64,000 nucleotides of DNA from Heliocybe sulcata (lineage: Eukaryota; Basidiomycota; Agaricomycetes; Gloeophyllales; Gloeophyllaceae), in NCBI GenBank assembly GCA_004369045.1, contig ML213531.1:184483-248482 (forward strand). The letters are read 5' to 3'. Shown piece after piece: positions 55,171 through 64,000 of the stretch (its first letter is position 1; the number at the start of each line of letters is the position of its first letter). Below the pieces are notes generated by a model. That model saw only the letters and a program-made list of their open reading frames with translations, had not been told where the DNA came from and made no database searches. The position numbers were made by a program, and so were the translations under genes.

Positions 55171-58100
55171 ATGAGCAATCAAGGCGGTCGAGGTCAAGGA
55201 GGTAGAGGCAGAAGTCGCGGTGCAGGCGGTCCTCCTCGGGGCGGTCCTTCTCAAGGTGGGCATGCTCCTAGCGGTCCACCTAGAGCTGGAGCTCCTCAAG
55301 GCGGGTATCGAGGCGGGCCTGCTCAGCGCGGCGCAGGCTCTGACACAAGTCGTGGTCGCGGCAGGGGTAGAGGTGGAGATAGTCCCGCCTCCTCTGTAGC
55401 CGGCGACAGAGGACGAGGGCAGAGAGGCGGTAGGGGAGGGAGAGGTAGTGCGGCTTCCTCTGTTGCGGGCGCTCGCGGAGGCGTACCTCAAGGCGGGACC
55501 ATCTTCGCTGCAAATGTCCCCGCTCGTCTCGACCGTGGGGCAAACACCGCAGCCGACCAACTGGTGGCTGCCTTCAAGACCCTGACTATTGCGCCTGAGC
55601 GCCCTCTTCGCCCCGGCTATGGGACCTTAGGCAGGGAAATTACTCTCCGAGCCAATTTTTTCCCTGTCAGGGTACCCAAAGGTCTGGTCTACGACTACAC
55701 GATCTCAATCACCCCTGCTATCAGGGGTGGGGAGAAGCGGCGGCTCTTCGACCTCATCGAAATGCGGCCTGAGTACCAGGCACATCAGAACTATATCGCC
55801 CACGACCGGGGTGAGCGGCTGGTCTCCGCCAACCGACTTCCAGATCCCCTGTCAATGCGCATTCCCTACTTTGAGGACGGAGAACCTGGTCCTAGACAAG
55901 ACGCTAAAGTATATACAGTTGAGATCGCATATCAGAGAGATCTCGATATGAACCAATTAACTCAGTAAGCAGCGCTATTCAGACTCGGCGACGCATTGAA
56001 TATCTAAGTGACACCTCAGATATCTCGAAGGCGACGCTGGTCAACGGAATCTCGATCTTGCCCCTTTACTGTCGGCATTGAATCTAGTATTACAGCAGCA
56101 CCCGTCCCACGCGGGCATGCGTGTTGGCAAAAATCGATACTTCTTTCCCAGCGGCAGAGGGATACATATCGCCCCAGGCGTAGAAGCGTTCCAGGGCTTC
56201 TTCACGTCCGTTCGACCTACGCACAGACAGCTGATGGTCAACGTCAACGTAGCCATGACTGCCTTCTACGTTCCTGGAAACCTCGCCGAGGCTATGCTCT
56301 TTTTTCAGGAGAATACTAGAGGTGGCGTGCCGAACTCTTTCGCCAAGGACGTCAAAGTCACCACCACGCATCTCGGTTACAGAAGACGTCATACTATAAA
56401 AGCGGTTGGCAGCAACACGGCCAGACAAACCAACTTCCCATGCGAAGAGATGGGGGGGATGGTGTCTGTCGAGCAATTCTTCAAAGAGAGTGAGATCATT
56501 CGTCTTTCGCTTGGAAGACTTGTACTCACATAACGGTGCTGCAGAATATAACAGAGTTCTTCGCCACGCCGCTGATTTACCAGTGGTCAATGTCGGAGCT
56601 AGAAGACCGGTTTGGCTTCCGGCTGAAGTTTGCGAGATAATGTCGGGTCAAGCGTATGGCAAGCTGAACGAACGAGAAACAGCAGAGATGATCCGCTACG
56701 CTTGCCAACCCCCAGCAGTCAATGCCAATGCCATCATGTCTAGGGAACTCGAAGCGCTCGGACACCACCCTCCGCAGAACCCTTTGAACGGTTTCGGCAT
56801 ATCCATTGTGCCAGAGATGGCTGTCATACCGGGCAGAGAACTCCCCGCTCCTCGTGTTGCATACAGCTCTGGCGCTCCGCGTGTCAGCAACGGCAGCTGG
56901 AATATACTGCAATCCAAGTTCCAGAGAGGTACGACTCTGGGTTCGTGGTGGGTAATGGTCGTGCGAGATGGTCCCCGTGACGAATTCAACGGGCCGAACG
57001 ATCAAAGGCTCATCACGTTCCTCCAGGCATTTAGGAAGAAATGTCAGGACGCAGGGCTTACTGCACCCTCCATACCTCAGATAATCAGTACCCCGAGGCT
57101 CCCCCCGCCTAACAGAGACAGGAACAGGACGGAGGCTTTGCAGATGGTGCGACGGACTATTGAAGACGAACTCAACGCCAGCGGTGGCAAACCGAGCTTC
57201 ATCCTCGTCTTGCTCTCCCACCGCGACAACTTCATCTATCCCGGAATCAAGCGCATCGGCGACGCCGTATTGGGAGTGCAGACCGTGCACATGCTCCTCA
57301 CCAAAGCGCTGAAGGACAGAGGCCAAGATCAATACTTCTCCAACGTCGCGCTGAAGGTGAACATCAAGCTCGGCGGGATAAACCATCTCCTGGACAGGCA
57401 AGACATCCGCTGGCTCACCGACAAGAAGACTATGTTGGTCGGCATGGATGTAACGCACCCAGGTCCCAAGAGTATCCCTGGCACCCCGTCCATCGCTGCC
57501 GTCGTGGCCAGCGTAGACGACAATTTTGTTCAATATCCAGCAAGCCTGCGTCCTCAGGCCAGCAAGGAAGAGGTGAAAACATCCGCGTCTCGCATCTGTC
57601 GTAGTTTGACGTATTGATAATATACATAGATGATCCAAGAACTCGAAGCTATGATGCTCGAGCGGCTGAAGCTCTATGAGAAAAGAAACCGACGTCTTCC
57701 AGACCGCATCATCGTCTTCCGCGACGGCGTCTCTGAGGTCCGTACTAGCCCACGTTCATGAATCATTACTCACCTCACCCACCATACAGGGCCAATACGA
57801 CAAAGTTAACCACGTCGAGCTTCCCCAGATCCTCACCGCCTTCACCAAAGTCCGCCAGTCCCCGGCCTACCGCCCCAAGCTCTCCATCGCCATATGCGGC
57901 AAACGCCACCACGCCCGCTTTTATGCCACCGACTCTCAGTACGCAGACAAGAACGGGAACACCCGCCCCGGCACCGTCGTAGACCGAGGCGTCACCGACG
58001 TCTTCGGCTTTGACTTCTACCTGCAGGCGCACGCTGGGCTTCAAGGCAGCGTCAAGGCTACCCACTACTTCGTGGTCTACGACGAGAACGACCTCAAGGC

Positions 58101-58380
58101 TGACACGCTGCAGCAGGGTACTCACACCCAAAGCTATTTATACGCCAGAGCGACCAAGGCAGTCAGTCTAATCCCACCAGCCTATTATGCTGACCTCGCC
58201 TGCGAGAGGGGCCGATTCTATATCAACGAATTCCTGAACCTGGGCGACGACAGGGCATCTAGCACAGGCGGCACGAGACAGGATCGCGAGGAGGCCAAAA
58301 GGAGGGTATTCGAGGACGCGAAGCGCGCCTGGGGTGAGGGTCTTCATCCCGACATTAGGGAGACTATGTTTTACATCTGA
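55171..58380 (+). CDS. Argonaute (QDE-2-type), RNA-silencing effector
   Basis: Guide-RNA-binding endonuclease of quelling/RNAi. Starts MSNQGGRGQGGRGRSRGAGG and continues as a tail of about 100 residues rich in RGG/GGR, a typical site of arginine methylation. Then the N domain (LRPGYGTLGREITLRANFFP, 55605), linker and PAZ (GLVYDYTISITPA; VEAFQGFFTSVRPTHRQLMV at 56190), MID (GSWNILQSKFQRGTTLGSWW, 56900) and PIWI. Catalytic residues: first Asp in LVGMDVTHPG (57440), Glu finger in KEEMIQELEAMM (57640), second Asp in IIVFRDGVSEGQ (57720), and in the fourth position PAYYADLACERGR (58185), an Asp where animal AGO2 has His. The set is thus DEDD, expected to be slicing-competent. It ends IRETMFYI, with TGA at 58378-58380. 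About five introns. No break is seen. Confidence 0.92.
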
Positions 58381-58545
58381 CGGAGCGGCTTCATATCGAG
58401 TCGCTTAGTTCGTGTAGAACGAATGTAAGAATAGTATGCTACATAGGCTGGAGATAGTGATACATGTATGTTACGAATACAAGGATAGGATGCTCCAGAT
58501 AGAGACGGTATAATAAGAAGACAGATTATCCACTACCAGATATCG

Positions 58546-61444
58546 TTACGAGGGCCGCGCACGAGAAGGGGTAGGTGTCGCGTGCGGTGAACTAGGAGGG
58601 ATCGTGACATCGATTTCGCCTCCATAGCTGAAAGCGACAGTGTCAGAACCATCACAAAGGCAGCACAATATCAAATGACTCACACGTCTCTCCGTTTATG
58701 GACTCTTGAGGATCCAGGTATAGCGCCAACGTGCAGGGCGAGTGCATCCCTAGGCGCAATAGTAGCAACAAAAACACCGTCATTGCCAACAGGATACCTG
58801 GTAAACATACATCAGACAGACACAATGCAGCAGTCTGTCTAGAGGTCCTCACATGGGATTATCACACTTTCCAGGCGCAGACGTCCCATGTATAACATCG
58901 CAGTACGCCCCCGGAGCAAGTGACGTGGTGAAGTTAGCAGTCCAAGGAGAGTCTGCGTTGTTGATAACGACAAAGCCTTTCGAACCTACGAGTGATGTTT
59001 CATCAGCTAATCGTACTGCAGGGGACGGTACCACTATATTACCTCGACCAAACGCAATCTGCTGGTTATTGGGTGCCACCCAGTTCGCTATCGACTCTTT
59101 GCCAACGACGTTCCGGAATCCGACCATGCCCGTGAAGGCTGTCCAACGATGTTGACAGAGCCTTCGAAGATCCGTCAGTGCGACTCAATCTCCCGTACAT
59201 TGCAACATACCATCCGTTGGCGCCACCGCTTGTCGAACATGTCCCAGTTCCTGCATAAATCATTACTCGACTCCATCGGTACGATGCTGATGGGCTTACC
59301 GCCATTCGGTCCTCCAGAGTCCTGGTTGGTAAAGTCATAGCTCGATAGCAGAGACGGCGTGCCATAGGGGTGGGCTCTGAAGCAAGAGTTAGTGGGCATA
59401 CCTCATCCAGAAGCCGAAGGCGTACAGGGAAAACACCGTTGCAAGAATATAGGTATTGTTTGCCGCTTTGTAATTCAGACCGCCTCCGTTCTGTTCGTAG
59501 TCATCGCTTCCAGTTAGTGGAGATATACAGCGGATACTTACCCGCTCCGTATCATGATTGGCGACGAAGACGTTGGCGACAGAACCGTCTACCCAGCCTA
59601 TACAGAATGAAGCAGCCAGATATACAGCTGCAGGGGCGACTCACCTTTGTCGTCCAGGTTCTGCAAGTTCGCAATACCGGAGTTCATGAAGGCATCCTTG
59701 ATCGAGTACGTGTAACGAAACCTGGCAACGACTTCAATTTTCCTTCAACTTGAGAAGGTATGAGATCTACTTACTCCTGGACGTCGCCTATGTACGCGGG
59801 ATGAGTAAACCTCGGAGGGTAGAAGATATAGACGTACCAATAGTGGTGTACTCCGACGGCTGTATGGGCTCGCCTTCCCCGTATATAACCTGTGACGTTG
59901 TCAGGCCATATCTCAAGACCAGCAACAGTCCCACCTACCTCTTGAGTGATATACGGCTTGGCCATGAAACGACTCGTAATATTCCCGAGGTCTACAGCGG
60001 CGATATCTAGGAAGATATAACAGGGAAAATAAGGGCGCCATAGCATACAGCAGGGTGGATCAGAGGGTAGACGAACGTTTCGCGGCATCCAGCCTCATTC
60101 CATCCACGCCAAGGGATAACAGGTCATTCCCGTACGCTGCAAGCCGCTCACGAACGTATTCCGTTTCAGTGGCCAGGCTAATAAATGCGAGTCGCTCATC
60201 AGTCTTGAAAGTAAGGGAGCAGATGAGCGCTTACTCTGCGAGATTGTCCAGTTCGCACGTCTGCACCTCCTGGCGGTTGTGATAGTTCTGGATATCGTCA
60301 CCTGGCTCTAAGCCGCAGTGATGGAAGTCCTGTGGTGAGACATGAGTATTCGAGAGCAATAGCATATAATGAATAGCTTACCTGATACTGGTAGATATCC
60401 GGATAGTCGTAATGCGTGTATGCTGCGAGAATATGGACATCGGCGATTCATCTGCTTTTGAGAAAGGGAGACTTACAGGTGCCTCCGCTGCCTTTTCCTG
60501 TGTGCAGAAATGCATCGCATATATTAGCAACGGGATATAGATCAGCGAGAGCGTCCTGTCTAGACATACCAGAGTCCATAGCAGTCATGTGGTTGAACAA
60601 GGTATCTGACACAGAAGACGTCACACTTATAATCTGGAGACGGATCTGAAGGCGCGTACCCGCAATGACTTTCACGCCCGCAGCGTGGCACCTTGTTACC
60701 ATGTCGGCGAACTGTGCGCGATTGCCGCGCTTCGAAGTCAGGGTGTAGGATACCGGCTGGTAATCAGTCCACCACTGGTCACCGGCGACATGTTCCTGGG
60801 GTGGACTCGCTACAATATTAGACCTATCAGCTGCAGGCAATCATCCGATACTCCAATACAAACTTTGTACATAGGAATAACCTGCAGAGGGCATAAGACG
60901 GCGATTCACTTTGTGACTGGTGACGCACCTGCAGGTCCTAAGAATGCGACGCATTCGTCGGCGATGCTTTCCCTGCGCAAGACAATGCATACAAAGCTAT
61001 TTATCAATACGATCGGCCTTACCAGTTCCACTCAAACATCTGAGCGATCACTCCTGCTCCATCTCAGCCAAAAGTCGAACCACATCGCCAGTTCTCCCAC
61101 CTTTATTGTCCGGAACCGATTGGATAGTCTTGCCCTTCGCTCCTGATAGCATGGGGAACGAGCTAATCTGACTTGCAGCAGCAGAAACGACGAGAGAACC
61201 GAGGATACAGGCCAGCATCGTATTCCAGACGGTCGCGGGATTCTTCTCCTTTTCCTTGCTCGTCGTGTCGTCTGCTTTGTCCCCTCCGTCTTCTCTGGTC
61301 AGTGGTGCGGCCACGGTGGATAGAATGTCGCTGTGAGGCAGCGTTAGTTACTAGCAATGTGGGGGAAGAGAAATGGTGGGAGGAAGAGAAATCCGGAGAG
61401 TGTTCCAACGACGACGAGGTTTTGTCGTTTTGTGCTGGATCCAT
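58546..61444 (-). CDS. GH13 alpha-amylase with N-terminal membrane anchor
   Basis: Predicted endo-acting alpha-1,4-glucan hydrolase (or a cell-wall glucan-remodelling relative) tethered to a membrane. Starts [20 protein letters not shown] (61444); after a Ser/Lys-rich stretch a single hydrophobic segment [20 protein letters not shown] (about 61230) acts as a type II anchor. The catalytic domain opens [20 protein letters not shown] (intron removed at about 61057-61103), then [20 protein letters not shown] and [20 protein letters not shown]13 regions: DTLFNHM (region I, 60600), [11 protein letters not shown] (nucleophile Asp, region II, 60080), PYITQEV (acid/base Glu, 59955), FVANHDTER (third Asp, 59560). 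The C-terminal beta-domain includes [20 protein letters not shown] (59110). The last exon reads [15 protein letters not shown], with the stop at 58546-58548. Many small introns; all catalytic residues are kept. Confidence 0.87.
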
Positions 61445-62553
61445 CTTAGTCGTTGGGCTGTCAAATATCTGTCATAAATGTGACGAGTCGAGACTTCGAT
61501 GTCGGAGCCAGTGCTCTATACCCAAAGTGGCGGTGGCGCTAAGCCGACTGCTACTAGTAGTCATCCTTACAAGCATCAGAATAATATAGTTCAGGAAAGA
61601 CGGTATTATAGGCCGTCCTTTTACCAAGACCACACACATACTAAACAACGTAAACTCCTGACGCCTAGATTTGCGTAAACACTGGGAGGTTACCGATAGA
61701 GTTGCAAGTTATTGATAATTGAGTGTGGGAATATCATTACCCTGTGAACATGCCCTCGTGGCGCTCCTGCCGCGCCGGCTCGCACTCGCACAGTAGATGG
61801 CTTGCCGTGACCGCGTACGAAATACCGCTAGGAATCAATCTCATTGTATAAAGTGTACAGCGCACAGCTCAAGAAATCCTCGTTTGATGCTCATCCAAAT
61901 ACACAGTCCTCCGCGCCCGGGTAATTCACACTCCGATCAATGTCGAGCGTGGCCTATTACTGCTATACCAGGGAAAGTAGAATACCCGAGAGCTCAAGAT
62001 GATACAAAAGTGATACCTGAGTGAATTAAAAGATATTTAGCATAAAGACTGAGCCTATAGCTGGATGCCCCTTGTCGCAGCGATTGAACACAGAAGAGCG
62101 GAGTTTAAAAGCTCCCATTCCTCCTCCGAAGTCCTGGTCGGATAGTACTTGTTGCTCTGAAGCGAGAAGTGGTGGTAATAGATGCTGAAATTAGTATGTA
62201 AGATGCAAGGTGTCTTCTTTAAGATGTCCATAGCTACTGCCCACACTATGTCTGTGGGATTTATGAGACCCGTCTGCTACTCTCCAGCCCGGTCGAAGAC
62301 CGGGAAGAAAATTTCAGCTCTACGGGTACTCTGAGACTGGAAAAGTGTATATATATGGTACAGAGATGCCCAGATTTTGTGTCTGTTGCTCCGATATTTT
62401 GGAAACCACACGTCCTACGGAGGCCACAAGCCACAGTATCCAAATTGAGACGGACCACATGGCTTTGAGAGCCAATCCGATTTTTTCTTTTTCTTTTTTC
62501 TTTATTTTTTAGTTTCTTGCAACTCTATCATTATCGAGCCTAAACACTCGCCT
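61445..62553. other. Amylase upstream region, nothing else supported
   Basis: 1.1 kb between the amylase start and the S9 fragment. It holds a minus-strand frame at 62055-62246 with no recognisable domain and a poly-T tract (about 62480-62513) just downstream of the S9 fragment on its strand. Confidence 0.35.
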
Positions 62554-62796
62554 CTACGCACTCTTCAATCCCAACACCTCGTTATAGAAACCAACCTCTT
62601 TCTCAAGCGATGACTTGATATTTTCTGCCTTCTGCCAAATATGCCCTTCGTCATCAAAGAGGACATACTCCACCTTCCCGCCTCCCCTTCGAACATCCTC
62701 CGCCATTTGCTCTGCTTGCTTATAAGGAACGACGGGGTTGAGTTTGCCATGACATTGTGGTACCTCATGCCAGCTTGCAGGCTCGCTATCGCTCAT
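62554..62796 (-). pseudogene. Orphan C-terminal fragment of an S9 peptidase
   Basis: The 80-codon frame reads MSDSEPASWHEVPQCHGKLN, then PVVPYKQAEQMAEDVRRGGG and KVEYVLFDDEGHIWQKAENI, ending YNEVLGLKSA at 62554-62556. It matches the last 60 residues of the complete S9 gene at 52641-54878 (DKVVPPSQAE.. GGKVSYIVFEGEGHGFRKAE), including the His of the catalytic triad in EGHIW, but lacks the propeller, the nucleophile Ser and the usual catalytic Asp (GKLNPVVP instead of GSIDKVVP). It is therefore a truncated duplicate or relic. A TATA-like run (tatatttatatag on the minus strand) directly precedes the ATG. Expression of a short peptide is possible but unproven. Confidence 0.65.
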
Positions 62797-62950
62797 TGTC
62801 TATATAAATATATTGCCGAAGAGTGGCAGGTTTACAGGAAGATGGAGGCAGATTACAAGACGTAAATAACTGGGGAGAAGAGATCATGGTAAATCAATTA
62901 TTATTAGTATTACATGAGTTTAAACCAGGATGCTTCAACACAGGTACCAC
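62797..62950. other. Short spacer between the S9 fragment and the Ser-rich gene
   Basis: About 150 bases, AT-rich. Nothing recognised. Confidence 0.35.
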
Positions 62951-63997
62951 TCAAGAAGCATCCCTTCGTACCAACCGCTGCGACTTCCGGGTAGGATCAG
63001 GCGGCCCGCTATCCCGCTCCTCCTCCTTTTCGGCGATGCGTGGACTGCTACTCCCGACAGCACCAGGTGCAGATGGCACGCCCGACGAAGAGGTCGGCAA
63101 GCGCGACCAAGAACTGCTTGTCGACCTTGGCTCTCTCGGCCGGCTACCTTGAGAGCGCGAGGTACCCGTCTCATTTGCGGTTTGCGAGCTCGAAGGAAAA
63201 GGCACGGCACCAGTGGCACTCTTTGAACCAGAAGCGTCCGGAAGTGCGCGCTGCGACGACCGAGTTCTCGGAACCACACGCTCTGGGGCCGCTCCTGACC
63301 CCGTCCTACGGCCTTGAGGGCGATCGCTGCTCGCGGTGACGCGAGCGTCTCTCAGTTGAGCGTTGTTTATTCCGTGCTGGGCAGATTGAGATGTAGTTGT
63401 GTAGGGTTGCGGCTTGCCCGCGCTAGAGGACTCCGGAGACACGAGCGTCAACGATTCCATGGTGGTTATGACGGAAGCCAAGGGAGAAGATCCGCCGCTG
63501 GAAGGTCGTTCGGCGGCGGACGGTGCAGCTCTGGTGGCGTGGTGGCTTTGCGTCGTAATCTGCTGGTTTGAATTGCCAGCCTTAGCTGAGCCGGAGAGCT
63601 GCGCACTGCGCTTGAGTGAGCTCACGATTTCAACTCTTTCGGCCTTAACTCCCTTGGTTTTGAGTTTGAAAGGAATGGCAGGGTCGTCGCTAGGCCAGCC
63701 CTCGCTCTTGAGGGCGTCATCAAACGCTTCCATGACCTCTTCGTACGTCATCTTTGGAAGCGGAACCTTCTCGGCGTGCGAGCGTAGTCGCTTGTTCATA
63801 TAGCGCAAGGAAACGAGGAATTGGAGACGATCCAGCAGCGCCGTCAATGGCTTGTTCCCGGGCACGACCACTTCAGCAGTGCACAGGAACGCGACCTTGT
63901 GAGCACCGCCTTCATCGAAGATCGCTGCTACGCAGTCTGTCCCACATTTGGTCCTTCCCCATTCTATCACCTGTGATTTGGTATGGCGGAGGACCAC
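62951..63997 (-). CDS. 3' part of an unidentified Ser-rich protein gene (partial)
   Basis: A long frame enters from the right edge on the minus strand and ends at 62951 (RKSQRLVRRDAS). The first 130 visible residues look folded: RTKCGTDCVAAIFDEGGAHK, VAFLCTAEVVVPGNKPLTAL and LDRLQFLVSLRYMNKRLRSH, with PKMTYEEVMEAFDDALKSEG after. The remaining 210 residues are Ser/Thr/Pro/Arg-rich and probably disordered (many SSQ, RSQGSRPRE, TSSSWSR). No start is visible, as the gene begins beyond 64000. I do not recognise the family. The frame is uninterrupted and appears functional. Confidence 0.6.
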   Translation of the reverse strand: MVLRHTKSQVIEWGRTKCGTDCVAAIFDEGGAHKVAFLCTAEVVVPGNKPLTALLDRLQFLVSLRYMNKRLRSHAEKVPLPKMTYEEVMEAFDDALKSEGWPSDDPAIPFKLKTKGVKAERVEIVSSLKRSAQLSGSAKAGNSNQQITTQSHHATRAAPSAAERPSSGGSSPLASVITTMESLTLVSPESSSAGKPQPYTTTSQSAQHGINNAQLRDARVTASSDRPQGRRTGSGAAPERVVPRTRSSQRALPDASGSKSATGAVPFPSSSQTANETGTSRSQGSRPREPRSTSSSWSRLPTSSSGVPSAPGAVGSSSPRIAEKEEERDSGPPDPTRKSQRLVRRDAS

Positions 63998-64000
63998 CCA

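Noticed and set aside
56577-57638. A 353-codon open frame on the minus strand across the Argonaute gene
   Set aside because: It is a shadow of the PAZ-MID-PIWI coding exon, which has clear family motifs on the plus strand. The antisense peptide has none.

Overview
The window looks like nuclear DNA of a basidiomycete fungus, most likely an Agaricomycete. Genes are broken by many introns of about 45-70 bases with GT..AG ends. Several protein families are typical of mushroom genomes: a Plavaka-type transposase, a DUF6532-like protein, a HeLo-like/ubiquitin-like (ULD) family and basidiomycete multi-pass membrane proteins. Conserved eukaryotic genes (SMC2 of condensin, Kish/TMEM167, a QDE-2-type Argonaute) anchor the right half.

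Left block (1-17.6 kb): the 3' end of an unidentified gene, a short-chain dehydrogenase (-), a Cys-rich zinc-ribbon-like gene (+), then two closely related MFS transporters in opposite orientation (3.5-6.2 kb -, 10.5-13.3 kb +) on either side of a cytochrome P450 (7.5-10.0 kb -). The P450 and the second transporter share a 512-base divergent promoter, so export and oxidation may be co-regulated. A GNAT acetyltransferase and an unfamiliar five-exon gene with a possible DM9-like tail follow.

Mobile block (17.8-40.1 kb): I can delimit two DNA transposons by their ends. The first is a 12.8 kb element (17835-30606) with imperfect 32-base terminal inverted repeats and a 3-base AGC target duplication. 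It carries a Plavaka-type transposase, a DUF6532-like gene, and about 6.5 kb of unusual interior that includes a decayed membrane-protein gene and a frame-shifted Ser/Pro-rich gene fragment. Several of its genes have in-frame stops that would each arise from one C-to-T change. The second is a 1767-base Mutator-like element (34562-36328) with 190-base inverted repeats about 98% alike and a perfect 9-base target duplication. Around the second element lies a duplicated convergent gene pair (a HeLo/ULD-type gene plus an alpha-helical gene). The ULD gene is intact in both copies, but the partner is intact only in the right copy.

Right block (42.5-64 kb): Kish (+) and SMC2 (-) converge. Next come an OPT-family peptide transporter (+), an S9 prolyl-oligopeptidase-like enzyme (-), an Argonaute (+) with an RG-rich N-terminal tail, a membrane-anchored GH13 alpha-amylase (-), an orphan 80-residue C-terminal piece of an S9 peptidase (-), and the Ser-rich 3' end of a gene that runs off the window (-). 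No rRNA, canonical tRNA, CRISPR array, or LTR-retroelement coding region was recognised.
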